A DNA stretch of 39,249 nucleotides from Pseudomonas sp. GTDB taxonomy: Bacteria > Pseudomonadota > Gammaproteobacteria > Pseudomonadales > Pseudomonadaceae. Of the stretch, positions 28,016-36,634 are shown one piece after another (within the stretch, counting starts at the first letter, position 1; each line of letters opens with the position of its first letter). The notes beneath the pieces are model-generated. The model saw only the letters and a list, made by a program, of their open reading frames with translations, was not told where the DNA came from and did not search any database. The stretch lies in the NCBI GenBank assembly GCA_016763285.1, contig JAESUC010000179.1, positions 1 to 39,249 on the forward strand, given 5' to 3'. The position numbers and the translations under genes were made by a program.

Positions 28016-29221
28016 ATGACTGAGGCAATGATTTTCGATGCGGTGCGCACGCCGCGCGGCAAGGGCAGAAAAGATGGCGCGCTGTACAGCGTCAAGCCGA
28101 CCAATCTGATGGCCGGACTGCTGCGCGCATTGCAGCAGCGTACCGGGCTGGATACCAGTCAGGTGGACGATATTGTCCTCGGCTGTGTCACCCCGGTGGG
28201 CGATCAGGGTGCCGACATTGCCAAGACAGCAGCGCTGGCAGCTGACTGGGACGACTGCGTTGCCGGTGTGCAGATCAATCGGTTCTGCGCCTCGGGTCTG
28301 GAGGCGGTCAACCTGGCTGCCATGAAGGTCCGGTCCGGGTTTGAGGATCTGGTGGTGGCCGGCGGCGTCGAGTCGATGTCCCGTGTGCCCATGGGTTCCG
28401 ACGGCGGGGCCTGGGCCATGGATCCGGAAACCAACATGCATACCCGCTTTGTGCCCCAGGGTATTGGTGCTGACCTGATTGCCACTCTCGAAGGCTTCAG
28501 TCGCGAGGATGTCGATGCCTTTGCCCTGCGCTCGCAGCAAAAGGCCGCACGTGCCCGAGCAGACGGCGCCTTTGCGCGTACGCTGGTGCCGGTGACCGAC
28601 CAGAATGGCATCGTGCTGCTCGACCACGACGAGTTCATTCGCCCTGACAGCAGCATGGCCGGACTTGCCGCGCTCAAGCCGAGTTTCGCGGCGATGGGCC
28701 AGATGGGCTTTGACGCGTCGGCCCTGCAGCGCTACCCCCAGGTGGAGCGGATCCGCCATGTACATACCCCCGGTAACAGCTCGGGGATCGTTGACGGCGC
28801 CGTTGCCATGCTGATTGGTTCACAGGCCAAGGGCGAGGCGCTGGGCCTGCAAGCCCGTGGTCGTGTCGTTGCTACCGCGGTGACCAGTACCGATCCCACC
28901 ATCATGCTGACCGGTCCGGCGCCCGCGACCCGCAAGGTACTGGCGCGCGCCGGTATGAGTATCGACGAGATTGATCTGTTCGAGGTCAACGAGGCCTTCG
29001 CCTCCGTGGTCATGCGTTTCATGCGTGAGATGCAGGTGCCCGAGGAAAAGATCAACGTCAATGGCGGCAGCATTGCCATGGGCCACCCGCTGGGGGCCAC
29101 CGGTTGCATCATCCTGGCCACGTTGCTCGATGAGCTCGAGCGGCAGCAACTGCGCTACGGCCTGGCCACGCTCTGCGTGGGTGGCGGTATGGGCATAGCC
29201 ACCATTATCGAGCGCATCTGA
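28016..29221 (+). CDS. Acetyl-CoA C-acyltransferase (thiolase)
   Basis: A 401-residue thiolase, completing beta-oxidation by cleaving 3-ketoacyl-CoA (or running in reverse). The catalytic residues are all present: Cys91 in [12 protein letters not shown], His357 in [14 protein letters not shown] and Cys387 in LCVGGGMG, along with the FEVNEAFA loop. GGAGAG precedes the ATG. It is followed after 10 bp by the hydratase/dehydrogenase gene, so the two form a beta-oxidation operon with the thiolase first, unlike fadBA where the thiolase is second. This order resembles fadI-fadJ and the PA1736-PA1737 pair of P. aeruginosa, recalled from memory. Chain-length specificity cannot be told. Confidence 0.93.
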   Translation: MTEAMIFDAVRTPRGKGRKDGALYSVKPTNLMAGLLRALQQRTGLDTSQVDDIVLGCVTPVGDQGADIAKTAALAADWDDCVAGVQINRFCASGLEAVNLAAMKVRSGFEDLVVAGGVESMSRVPMGSDGGAWAMDPETNMHTRFVPQGIGADLIATLEGFSREDVDAFALRSQQKAARARADGAFARTLVPVTDQNGIVLLDHDEFIRPDSSMAGLAALKPSFAAMGQMGFDASALQRYPQVERIRHVHTPGNSSGIVDGAVAMLIGSQAKGEALGLQARGRVVATAVTSTDPTIMLTGPAPATRKVLARAGMSIDEIDLFEVNEAFASVVMRFMREMQVPEEKINVNGGSIAMGHPLGATGCIILATLLDELERQQLRYGLATLCVGGGMGIATIIERI

Positions 29222-29231
29222 GGAGCCGACC

Positions 29232-31376
29232 ATGAGCAATGCCATAGCGTACGAAAAAGGTCAGGACAATATCGTTCTGCTCACGATGGACATGCCTGGC
29301 CAGAGCGCCAACACCATGAATGCGCTGTACCGCCAGGCCATGGCCGAGACGGTTGAGCGTCTGGAACAGGAGCGTGACGGGATCGCCGGGGTGATCATTA
29401 CGTCGGCCAAGAAGACCTTCTTTGCCGGGGGGGATCTCAACGAACTGGTCAAGGTGACGCCGGCGGGCGCCGCATCCTTCTACCACATGGTGCTCGGGCT
29501 CAAGGCCCAGTTGCGCCGGCTGGAGACCCTGGGCAAGCCGGTAGTGGCCGCGATCAACGGCGCTGCCCTGGGCGGTGGCTGGGAGCTGGCGCTGGCCTGC
29601 CATTACCGTGTGGCTATCGACCAGCCCGCAGTCAAACTCGGCTTGCCGGAAGTCACTCTGGGCCTGCTCCCCGGTGGTGGGGGAGTAGTGCGCATGGTGC
29701 GCCTGCTGGGTGTCGAGAAGGCATTGCCGTACCTGGTCGAAGGCAAGCAGGTCGGCCCCGGCAAGGCGCTCGAGGCGGGGTTGATTCATGCCCTGGCAAG
29801 CGACCGGGACGACATGCTGGCCCAGGCCCGTGCCTGGATACTCGCCAACCCGCAAGCGGTTCAACCCTGGGAGGCGAAGGGCTATCGCATGCCCGGTGGC
29901 ACGCCGAGCAGTCCGGCGCTGGCGCAGATGCTGCCTATTGCGCCCTCGGTGCTACGCAGCAAAACCCACGGCTGTCTGCCTGCGCCGGAAAAGATTCTGT
30001 GCGCCGCGGTTGAGGGCGCTCAGGTGGACTTCGACACGGCCCAGATCATCGAGACGCGCTACTTTACCGAACTGGCCACCGGTCAGGTCGCGAAGAATCT
30101 GATCGGCACCTTCTGGTTCCAGCTCAACCAGATCAAGGCCGGCGGTTCCAGGCCTGCCGGTATCGAAGCCAGACCGATCAGCAAGCTAGGCGTGATTGGT
30201 GCAGGCATGATGGGGGCCGGTATCGCCCATGTGGCTGCCCAAGCGGGTATCGCGGTCGTGCTCAGGGATGTAACGCCCGAAGCGGCAGAGAAGGGCAAGC
30301 GCTATTCGGCAAACCTGCTGGACAAGCGGGTATCGCGTGGGCAGATGTCAGCCGAGAAGCGTGACTCTGTGCTGGCGCGTATCCATCCCACGATCGACGA
30401 CGCCGATTTCACCGGCTGCGACCTGATCATCGAAGCGGTGTTCGAGGACCGGGACCTCAAGGGCCGCGTCACCCGGGCTGCCGTGGAGTGCGCGCTACCC
30501 GATGCGGTCATTGCGTCCAATACCTCGACCCTGCCGATCACCGGCCTGGCGGCTGCGATTGACCAGCCGCACCGCTTTATCGGGCTGCATTTCTTCAGTC
30601 CCGTGGACAGGATGCCCCTGGTGGAGATCATCCGTGGGGAGCTGACAGATGATCTGACCCTGGCACGCGCCTTTGATTTTGTCATGCAGATCAACAAGAC
30701 GCCGATCGTGGTCAGCGACAGCCGCGGCTTTTTCACGTCAAGGGTCTTCAGCACCTTTACCAGTGAAGGCATTGCCATGCTCGGAGAGGGCGTGTCACCA
30801 GCGTTGATCGAGAACGTGGCGCGTCAGGCTGGAATGCCGGTAGGGCCCCTTGCCGTGTCGGATGAGGTATCGATGAGCCTGATGAGCCATATCCGCGAGC
30901 AGACGCGCAAGGATCTGGCCGCCGAGGGCCAGGCGATACCGGAGCATCCGGCATTTGCCGTGATCACCCGCATGGTCGAGGAGTTCAAGCGCCCGGGCAA
31001 GGCGGCGGGCAAGGGGTTCTACGATTACCCGGAGACAGGCCGCAAGCACCTGTGGCCTGCGCTGGCGGAGCATTTTGCCCGCACCGAGGCGCCTTTGGCC
31101 GTCGCGGACGTGCGCGATCGCCTGCTCTACATTCAGGCGATCGAAACCGTGCGGTGTCTGGAAGAGAATGTGTTGCTGTCGGTGGCCGACGCCAATGTCG
31201 GCTCGATTTTCGGCATCGGTTTTGCCGCATGGACCGGTGGTGCCCTGCAATTCATCAATCAGACCGGCCTGCCGGCGTTCGTCGCCCGGGCCCGGTATCT
31301 TGCCGAGCAGTATGGCGAACGCTTCGCGCCGCCGGCCCTGCTGCTGCAGAAGGAGGCCGACGGCACGCTGTTCTGA
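29232..31376 (+). CDS. Multifunctional enoyl-CoA hydratase / 3-hydroxyacyl-CoA dehydrogenase
   Basis: A 714-residue FadB/FadJ-type alpha subunit doing steps 2 and 3 of beta-oxidation. The hydratase domain (about 1-190) has the two catalytic acids, Glu118 in GGWELALAC and Glu140 in GLPEVTLG, and the oxyanion segment TFFAGGDLNELV. The NAD-binding Rossmann motif GVIGAGMMGAGIAHVA begins at Gly320; the dehydrogenase catalytic His453 is in HFFSPVDRMPLVEI. Two C-terminal 3HCDH domains follow to about residue 700. The partner thiolase is just upstream. The gene ends 8 bp before the convergent phhB, in a small palindrome that holds both stop codons. Confidence 0.95.
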   Translation: MSNAIAYEKGQDNIVLLTMDMPGQSANTMNALYRQAMAETVERLEQERDGIAGVIITSAKKTFFAGGDLNELVKVTPAGAASFYHMVLGLKAQLRRLETLGKPVVAAINGAALGGGWELALACHYRVAIDQPAVKLGLPEVTLGLLPGGGGVVRMVRLLGVEKALPYLVEGKQVGPGKALEAGLIHALASDRDDMLAQARAWILANPQAVQPWEAKGYRMPGGTPSSPALAQMLPIAPSVLRSKTHGCLPAPEKILCAAVEGAQVDFDTAQIIETRYFTELATGQVAKNLIGTFWFQLNQIKAGGSRPAGIEARPISKLGVIGAGMMGAGIAHVAAQAGIAVVLRDVTPEAAEKGKRYSANLLDKRVSRGQMSAEKRDSVLARIHPTIDDADFTGCDLIIEAVFEDRDLKGRVTRAAVECALPDAVIASNTSTLPITGLAAAIDQPHRFIGLHFFSPVDRMPLVEIIRGELTDDLTLARAFDFVMQINKTPIVVSDSRGFFTSRVFSTFTSEGIAMLGEGVSPALIENVARQAGMPVGPLAVSDEVSMSLMSHIREQTRKDLAAEGQAIPEHPAFAVITRMVEEFKRPGKAAGKGFYDYPETGRKHLWPALAEHFARTEAPLAVADVRDRLLYIQAIETVRCLEENVLLSVADANVGSIFGIGFAAWTGGALQFINQTGLPAFVARARYLAEQYGERFAPPALLLQKEADGTLF

Positions 31377-31388
31377 GAGGGCTCTCAG
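31373..31388. repeat. Palindrome containing the stop codons of fadJ-like gene and phhB
   Basis: CTGAGAG and CTCTCAG are perfect inverted arms with a 2-bp centre. The stop TGA at 31374-31376 and the phhB stop (31385-31387, minus strand) lie in opposite arms. It may be a short bidirectional hairpin; no T-tract follows. Confidence 0.5.
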
Positions 31389-31723
31389 CCCTTCAGCCGA
31401 TCGGTCCGGGCGGCCATGATCAGATCATTGCGGTGCAGGCCGCCCAGGTCATGGCTCCACCAGGCGACCGTGACCTTGCCCCACTCGGTCACTATCGCCG
31501 GGTGGTGTCCGACATCTTCGGCCAGCGCTCCGACCCGATTGGTAAAGGCGAGGGACTGCTGGAAGTCCTTGAATGTGTAGGATTTTTCTACCCGGGGTAT
31601 GCCGTCCACACTGACCAGCTCCCAGCCGTCCAGGTCGGACAGCAGTTCCCTGGCCTGCCGATCATCAAGCGCCCGCGCAGCCTGCTTTGATGTATCCAGC
31701 GATTCTGTGGCCAATGTAGCCAT
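31385..31723 (-). CDS. phhB: Pterin-4-alpha-carbinolamine dehydratase
   Basis: PhhB dehydrates 4a-hydroxytetrahydrobiopterin, recycling the cofactor of phenylalanine hydroxylase. The 112-residue product has the signature: GHHPAIVTEW with His73 and His74, and the third His91 in WWSHDLGGLH. AGGAG lies at good spacing before the ATG. It is not next to phhA here, so its partner must be encoded elsewhere. The length (about 112-118) is that of the Pseudomonas family. Confidence 0.93.
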   Translation of the reverse strand: MATLATESLDTSKQAARALDDRQARELLSDLDGWELVSVDGIPRVEKSYTFKDFQQSLAFTNRVGALAEDVGHHPAIVTEWGKVTVAWWSHDLGGLHRNDLIMAARTDRLKG

Positions 31724-31860
31724 GCTGTTCTCCTGTTGTTATCCGCTATATCCACGCCCAGCATAGCAGGCTGACCGGTTCGGCTGCTGAGCGCTGTCGC
31801 GGCGGATGTAACAGGGGGTATCATGGCACCTGGTAGGTCAATCCGGTCGGGGAGAAGTTG

Positions 31861-32811
31861 ATGGGGCAGCGATGGCTGAGCAGGTGCCTGCATTTCATTG
31901 GCTGGCGGCCGGACAGCACCAGTCACCAGGAGAAGTTCCTGTCGGCACTGGGCGCTACGCTGTCGCTGCTGCTGGTGTACTGGATCACTCATATCGGCTT
32001 TGCCGGCGACGGCGCCCTGTGGGTAACCGGTTCGATGGGCGCCAGTGCCGTGCTGGTCTTCGCCATGCCCCATGGCACTCTGTCCCAACCCTGGTCGGTG
32101 ATTGGCGGCCAGGTCATCTCCGCCACCTTTGGTGTGGCCTGCAATTTCTGGCTACCGGCCGGTCCCTGGGTGGCCGCGCTGGCCGTGGGCGGCAGCATCA
32201 TGCTGATGATGTACGCACGCTGCCTGCATCCGCCGGGCGGGGCCACGGCGATGATCGTGGTACTGGGTGGGCCAGCCGTGGAGCAGGCCGGTTTCAGCTT
32301 CGTGCTGTACCCGATCCTGCTTGACGCCCTGGTCATCGTGGGCGCAGCCATCCTGTTCAACAGTCTGTTCGACTGGCGTCGCTATCCACTGGCTCTGGCG
32401 CGAACCGAACCGGGCAAGCTGACCGGTATCGCGCCAGAGGACTTTCACCATGCTCTGCGGGAGATGAATTCCTATGTCGACATCCAGTTTGACGACCTGC
32501 TCAAGCTGGTCGAACTGGCCAACTCCCATGCCAAGAGCAAGCGGGTCGACGAGGAGGATCTCAAGGTCGGAGGTTTCTACAGCAACGGGCTGCCCGGCAA
32601 GAACTGGTCCGTGCGCGAGGTGGTGCAGATAGTCGCCCGCCGTCCGGGGCGTCCAGGACGGGTCCGGTACCGTACCATCAAGGGTATGGGCGAGGGCGGT
32701 AGCGGTATCATGCGGCTTTCCGAATTTGTCCGCTGGGCACGTTATGCGGTGGAGCCCGATGATACCGGCTGGCACCGATTGCACGATGGCGATGCCGGCA
32801 GAAAGAGCTGA
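31861..32811 (+). CDS. HPP-family membrane protein with a C-terminal soluble domain
   Basis: A 316-residue protein. Residues about 20-170 form the HPP domain of four membrane helices, including GASAVLVFAMPHGTLSQPWS and the name-giving LHPPGGATAMIVVLGG. Some HPP proteins have been linked to nitrite transport, but function is generally unknown. The remaining 145 residues are soluble: a segment GIAPEDFHHALREMNSYVDI, then DDLLKLVELANSHAKS, as seen before the CBS domains of other HPP proteins, and then a region without recognisable CBS motifs. GGGGAGAAG precedes the ATG at 31861, which I prefer to the TTG at 31858. A terminator follows. Confidence 0.85.
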   Translation: MGQRWLSRCLHFIGWRPDSTSHQEKFLSALGATLSLLLVYWITHIGFAGDGALWVTGSMGASAVLVFAMPHGTLSQPWSVIGGQVISATFGVACNFWLPAGPWVAALAVGGSIMLMMYARCLHPPGGATAMIVVLGGPAVEQAGFSFVLYPILLDALVIVGAAILFNSLFDWRRYPLALARTEPGKLTGIAPEDFHHALREMNSYVDIQFDDLLKLVELANSHAKSKRVDEEDLKVGGFYSNGLPGKNWSVREVVQIVARRPGRPGRVRYRTIKGMGEGGSGIMRLSEFVRWARYAVEPDDTGWHRLHDGDAGRKS

Positions 32812-32883
32812 CTCAGACCTTGGTCCAATAGGCGCGTGCAATTTGCAGGGTGATGATCCTCAGGTGTTCTGCTCTCCCTTGGG

Positions 32884-32914
32884 CTGCCACCCGCAAGGGT
32901 GCAGCTATTTTTTT
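32884..32914 (+). terminator. Rho-independent terminator after the HPP gene
   Basis: CTGCCACCC pairs with GGGTGCAG around a GCAA loop (one bulged C), then CTATTTTTTT. It lies about 75 bp after the HPP stop. Of the 215 bp before the next gene, the rest shows no clear gene. Confidence 0.75.
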
Positions 32915-33026
32915 GCCTGGCGTAACAGTTGACCTCGCAAGTTCATTTCAGCTGTAGCTGTGCGCCTGAGCGCGCCACCACTAGAATGCCGGGAGTCATC
33001 CCTGCCCCCTGTTTCCGAGTCTTCCC

Positions 33027-34007
33027 ATGCACGTCTCGTCCGGCCGTTGGATCTATGGTTTTCTTCTGGCGATGGTTACTACCGTCCTGTGGGCCGTTCT
33101 GCCCATCATGCTCAAGGAAATACTCAAGGGAATGGATCCCTATACGGTGACCTGGTACCGACTGTTCACCGCCGGTGTGGTGCTGTTCGTCTGGCTGGCC
33201 TGGCGTCGGCGACTGCCTTCCATCCGGGCCTTGTCGGTCACCAATCGCTGGTTGCTGGTGGTCGCCATCGTGGGTCTGACCCTCAATTACGTGCTCTATC
33301 TGATGGGCCTGAGTCGGCTGACCCCCGGTACCATGCAGCTGATGATCCAGGTGGCGCCGATCATGCTGATGCTGGGCAGCATGTGGGTATTTCGTGAGCG
33401 CTTCGGTATTGGCCAACTGATCGGTCTGCTGGTGCTGCTGGCAGGCTTCGTGCTGTTCTTCAACCAGCGTCTGGGTGAGCTGTTCACGCAGATGACCAGC
33501 TATACGCTGGGGATCCTGATTACCCTTGGCGCTGCGCTGACCTGGGCCCTCTACGGTCTGGCGCAAAAGCAGCTGCTGACCATCTGGTCATCGATCACCG
33601 TGATGATGGTGATCTACCTGGCATGCTCGGCTCTGCTGCTGCCGTTGACGGCGCCCGGAACCATCATGCAGCTGACCGGTCTGCAGTTCTGGTTGCTGGT
33701 GGGGTGCTGCCTGAACACATTGATTGCCTATGGCGCCTTCGCCGAAGCCCTGGTGCACTGGGAGGCGTCGCGGGTGAGCGCGACCATCGCCACCACACCG
33801 CTGTTCACCTTTGCCATGGTAGCGGTCGGTTCAATGCTCTGGCCCACGGTGATCAAGCCCGAACTGCTGAACAACCTGGCGTACCTGGGCGCGTTACTGG
33901 TGGTCAGCGGCTCGGCCCTGGTCGCCCTGGCACCGAGCCTGATACAGAACCTGAAGAACCGGCGGCTGCGGCGGCTGGCCGTCACACCGCCGCCGGCAGC
34001 GTCATAG
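33027..34007 (+). CDS. DMT-superfamily (EamA) transporter
   Basis: A 326-residue inner-membrane protein with ten hydrophobic helices in two EamA repeats. The first runs from TTVLWAVLPIMLKEILKGMD (about residue 16) to FVLFFNQR (about 150). The second begins TLGAALTWALYGLAQKQLL (about 170) and ends LGALLVVSGSALVALAPSL. Family members export metabolites such as amino acids; the substrate cannot be read. The C-terminal tail is basic and cytoplasmic (LKNRRLRRLAV). The ribosome binding site is weak. A REPIN lies between it and the convergent fumC. Confidence 0.88.
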   Translation: MHVSSGRWIYGFLLAMVTTVLWAVLPIMLKEILKGMDPYTVTWYRLFTAGVVLFVWLAWRRRLPSIRALSVTNRWLLVVAIVGLTLNYVLYLMGLSRLTPGTMQLMIQVAPIMLMLGSMWVFRERFGIGQLIGLLVLLAGFVLFFNQRLGELFTQMTSYTLGILITLGAALTWALYGLAQKQLLTIWSSITVMMVIYLACSALLLPLTAPGTIMQLTGLQFWLLVGCCLNTLIAYGAFAEALVHWEASRVSATIATTPLFTFAMVAVGSMLWPTVIKPELLNNLAYLGALLVVSGSALVALAPSLIQNLKNRRLRRLAVTPPPAAS

Positions 34008-34041
34008 CAGGTCCGCCCGACGGCCCGGTGCTTGCCGGGAA

Positions 34042-34134
34042 CGCTTCGCGACGGGGCCGTCGCTTCTACCGGGTTCGCCGTTGACCGCCATCGCCACGGT
34101 TGGCGGTGGGAGCGGCCGCCTGGCCGCGAAGGGC
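34042..34134. repeat. REP doublet (REPIN) between the DMT gene and fumC
   Basis: Two REP-like units of about 29 bp face each other. The minus strand of 34042-34070 starts GGTAGAAGCGACGGCCCC and ends GTCGCGAAGCG. The plus strand of 34106-34134 starts GGTGGGAGCGGCCGCC and ends TGGCCGCGAAGGG. They match at about two thirds or more of positions. The GGGAGCGGCC...CGCGAA pattern is that of Pseudomonas REPs. The 35-bp centre holds its own short inverted repeat (ACCGCCA / TGGCGGT). It lies immediately after the DMT gene and one base before the fumC stop. Confidence 0.8.
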
Positions 34135-34135
34135 G

Positions 34136-35527
34136 TTATCCGGATTGTCCGACCATCTGCTCCGGCTTGACGGCCTGATCGAATTCCTCCGCGCTCAGGT
34201 AATTGAGTTGCAGTGCCGCCTGCTTCAGGGTGGTGCCTTCCTTGTAGGCCTTCTTGGCGATATCGGCTGCCTTGTCATAACCGATGACCGGGTTCAGGGC
34301 GGTGACCAGCATCAGGCTGTTGTCCAGGTGCTCGCGCATGCGCTGGGTATCGGGCTCCATGCCTTCCACGCAATGCTCGCGGAAGCTGTTGCAGCCATCG
34401 CTGAGCAACCGGATCGACTGCAGCAGGGTATGGATGATCACCGGCTTGAACACGTTGAGCTGCAGGTGCCCGCTACTGGCGGCCATGCCGAGGGTGACAT
34501 CGTTACCCAGTACCTGGCAGGCAATCATCGACAATGCCTCGCACTGGGTGGGATTGACCTTGCCCGGCATGATCGAGCTGCCGGGCTCGTTGGCTGGCAG
34601 ACGCACCTCGGCAAACCCGGCGCGCGGACCGCTGCCCAGCAGGCGCAGGTCGTTGGCCAGCTTCATCAGGGTGGCAGCCAGTTGCTTGCAGGCGCCGTGC
34701 AGCTGGATCAGCGGCTCGTGCCCGCTGAGCGCGGCGAACTTGTTGGCCGCGCTGGTGAAGGGCTGACCTGTCAGGCGCGCGACTTCTTCGGCCAGCTTGT
34801 CGGCGAATCCTGCCGGGGTATTGAGGCCGGTGCCGACGGCAGTGCCACCCTGGGCCAGGGCGCAGACGCCGGGCAGGGCCTGTTCCAGGGCGTGCAGGCC
34901 CATGTCCAGTTGCACTACGAAAGCTGACAGCTCCTGACCGAAGGTCACGGGCGTGGCATCCATCAGGTGTGTGCGGCCGATCTTGATCAGCTCGGCGTGG
35001 CGACGGGATTGTTCGTCCAAGGCGTCGCGCAGCTCACGGACAGCGGGTATCAGCTTTTCCCGGGTCTGCAGCACGGCGGCAATATGCATTGCACTGGGGA
35101 AAGTGTCGTTGGAACTCTGTGACTTGTTGACGTGATCGTTGGGGTGCACCGGATGCTTGCCACCCCGTTCGCCGCCGGAGAGCTCGTTGGCGCGCCCGGC
35201 AATCACCTCGTTGGCATTCATGTTGCTCTGGGTTCCACTGCCGGTCTGCCAGACCGAGAGCGGAAAGTTGTCATCCAGGCGGCCTTCCAGCACGTCATCG
35301 GCGGCCTGCTCGATCAGCGTGGCGATTTCTTCGTCCAGATTGCCCAGTTGATGATTGATCCGGGCGGATGCCTTCTTGATCGTCGCCAGAGCCTGAACCA
35401 CCGCCAGCGGAATGCGCTCTTCGCCGATCGCGAAGTAGTGCAGTGAACGCTGCGTCTGGGCACCCCAGTACCGGTCGGCAGGTACTTCTATGTCGCCCAT
35501 GCTGTCTGCTTCGGTGCGCGTACTCAT
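34136..35527 (-). CDS. fumC: Class II fumarate hydratase
   Basis: FumC interconverts fumarate and malate in the TCA cycle without an iron-sulfur cluster, so it is oxidant-resistant. The 463-residue product has the superfamily signature [11 protein letters not shown] with Ser318 as the expected catalytic base, and His187 in [24 protein letters not shown]-type substrate residues appear as [14 protein letters not shown]. The length is standard. It is divergent from the DUF2059/bolA series; the fumC-DUF2059-bolA-trhO neighbourhood resembles PA0854-PA0858 of P. aeruginosa, recalled from memory. The REPIN after its stop probably affects the 3' end of its transcript. Confidence 0.96.
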   Translation of the reverse strand: MSTRTEADSMGDIEVPADRYWGAQTQRSLHYFAIGEERIPLAVVQALATIKKASARINHQLGNLDEEIATLIEQAADDVLEGRLDDNFPLSVWQTGSGTQSNMNANEVIAGRANELSGGERGGKHPVHPNDHVNKSQSSNDTFPSAMHIAAVLQTREKLIPAVRELRDALDEQSRRHAELIKIGRTHLMDATPVTFGQELSAFVVQLDMGLHALEQALPGVCALAQGGTAVGTGLNTPAGFADKLAEEVARLTGQPFTSAANKFAALSGHEPLIQLHGACKQLAATLMKLANDLRLLGSGPRAGFAEVRLPANEPGSSIMPGKVNPTQCEALSMIACQVLGNDVTLGMAASSGHLQLNVFKPVIIHTLLQSIRLLSDGCNSFREHCVEGMEPDTQRMREHLDNSLMLVTALNPVIGYDKAADIAKKAYKEGTTLKQAALQLNYLSAEEFDQAVKPEQMVGQSG

Positions 35528-35611
35528 GCTGATCCTCCAGAGTGGTCAATGTGAGTGATGGCTGTCAGTATAGAAGCTCGTGTCGGCAACCCCGGAGAAT
35601 CCACCCTTTCC

Positions 35612-36127
35612 ATGCGTAATCTTGTGTTGCTGCTGTGCTGGGTCCTGCTTGGTGCGGGGATGCTTTCGCCGGCCATGGCCGATGAGGCGTCCCACCGTGC
35701 CAGCGCCGAGCGCTTTCTCAGGCTGGCCAATGCCGAGGGCATGACGGCCCCGGTCTACGCGCAGGTCAGCCGGTTGATCAACGCGCAGTTTTCGCAGCTC
35801 GGCGGTTCGCTGCAGTACGAGGCCGTGCTACGGCAGTATCAGCAGGAGGCGCGTCAGATCCTGGACCGCGAGCTGGCCTGGGAGGCTATTCGCGATGAAC
35901 TGATCGATCTGTACCTGCCACTGTTCAGTGAAGAGGAGTTCGATCAGCTCGCCGAGTTCTACCAGTCGCCGGCCGGTCGCAAGCTGATGCAGCATTTGCC
36001 ACAGCTGACCCGCGACTCCATGGCGATCAGTCGCGTGCGCGTCGAGGAACGTGTCGAGCCCCACATACAACAGTTGCTCGAGCAGATGGCCGAGGACGTC
36101 GAAGCACGTCAGCAGGGTCTGCGTTAG
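35612..36127 (+). CDS. Periplasmic DUF2059 protein
   Basis: A 171-residue protein with a signal peptide ([20 protein letters not shown], cleaved before DEASH). The mature part is helical. The DUF2059-like pattern is [20 protein letters not shown] near residues 109-128, with a long helical tail rich in Glu, Gln and Arg. The family has no settled function. The ATG at 35612 is preferred because the signal peptide starts there, though the open frame begins at 35555 and the nearest GGAG is 14 bp upstream. It sits 65 bp before bolA. Confidence 0.82.
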   Translation: MRNLVLLLCWVLLGAGMLSPAMADEASHRASAERFLRLANAEGMTAPVYAQVSRLINAQFSQLGGSLQYEAVLRQYQQEARQILDRELAWEAIRDELIDLYLPLFSEEEFDQLAEFYQSPAGRKLMQHLPQLTRDSMAISRVRVEERVEPHIQQLLEQMAEDVEARQQGLR

Positions 36128-36192
36128 GGGTCCACTGCGGTACAATCGTGGCCTTCAGTCACCAATCAGTAGTCATCGACAGCGGAGACACC

Positions 36193-36519
36193 ATGGGCGA
36201 AACCCAGAATGCATTGCACCAGGCGCTGCAAAGCCTGCAGCCGGTTCATCTGGAGCTGGTCAACGAGAGCTATATGCACAGTGTGCCGCCGGGCTCGGAG
36301 TCGCATTTCAAGGCAGTGATCGTCAGTGACGAGTTCGCCGGCCTGAATGCAGTCAAGCGTCATCAGGCGGTGTATCGCTGCCTCGGCGATCTGATGTCCC
36401 GCATCCATGCCCTGGCGTTGCATACCTACACGCCGCAGGAGTGGAACAGTCGCCAGCAGGCGCCCGACTCCCCCAATTGCCTGGGCGGCAGCAAGGCTGA
36501 CGGCAAAACCAGCCACTGA
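36193..36519 (+). CDS. bolA: BolA-family protein
   Basis: A 108-residue protein of the BolA family, which works with monothiol glutaredoxins in iron-sulfur cluster handling and affects cell morphology and stress responses. Key features are [20 protein letters not shown] (residues about 20-40) and the helix-turn-like [20 protein letters not shown] with the invariant His in LHTYTPQEW. The ATG at 36193 is preceded by CGGAGA. A -10-like TACAAT lies about 50 bp upstream (about 36141-36146). The glutaredoxin partner gene is not nearby. Confidence 0.93.
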   Translation: MGETQNALHQALQSLQPVHLELVNESYMHSVPPGSESHFKAVIVSDEFAGLNAVKRHQAVYRCLGDLMSRIHALALHTYTPQEWNSRQQAPDSPNCLGGSKADGKTSH

Positions 36520-36544
36520 CGTGTCCCGCTACCTCTGCTAGAAT
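36516..36544 (+). promoter_or_regulatory. Sigma-70 promoter candidate for trhO
   Basis: CTGACG (36516-36521), exactly 17 bp, and TAGAAT (36539-36544) make a good sigma-70 match. The -35 overlaps the bolA stop. The start would be near 36551, inside the first of three A-tract repeats. Confidence 0.6.
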
Positions 36545-36546
36545 CG

Positions 36547-36589
36547 CCGGCGCTGAAAACCGGCGCTGAAAAACCGGTGCTGAAAAAAA
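36547..36589 (+). repeat. Three tandem repeats with lengthening A-tracts ahead of trhO
   Basis: CCGGCGCTG followed by four A (36547-36559), CCGGCGCTG with five A (36560-36573) and CCGGTGCTG with seven A (36574-36589) lie in tandem, 13, 14 and 16 bp long. They lie at and just after the predicted trhO start of transcription, 46 bp before the start codon. Confidence 0.85.
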
Positions 36590-36634
36590 TGGTACGCCCT
36601 TTACGTGGGCGCCAACTGAACACAGAGGTAATTC

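Noticed and set aside
32917-32934. Sigma-54-like sequence (TGGCGTA...TTGAC) ahead of the DMT gene
   Set aside because: The invariant GC of the -12 element is GA here, which normally abolishes function; the 5' part lies next to the HPP terminator.
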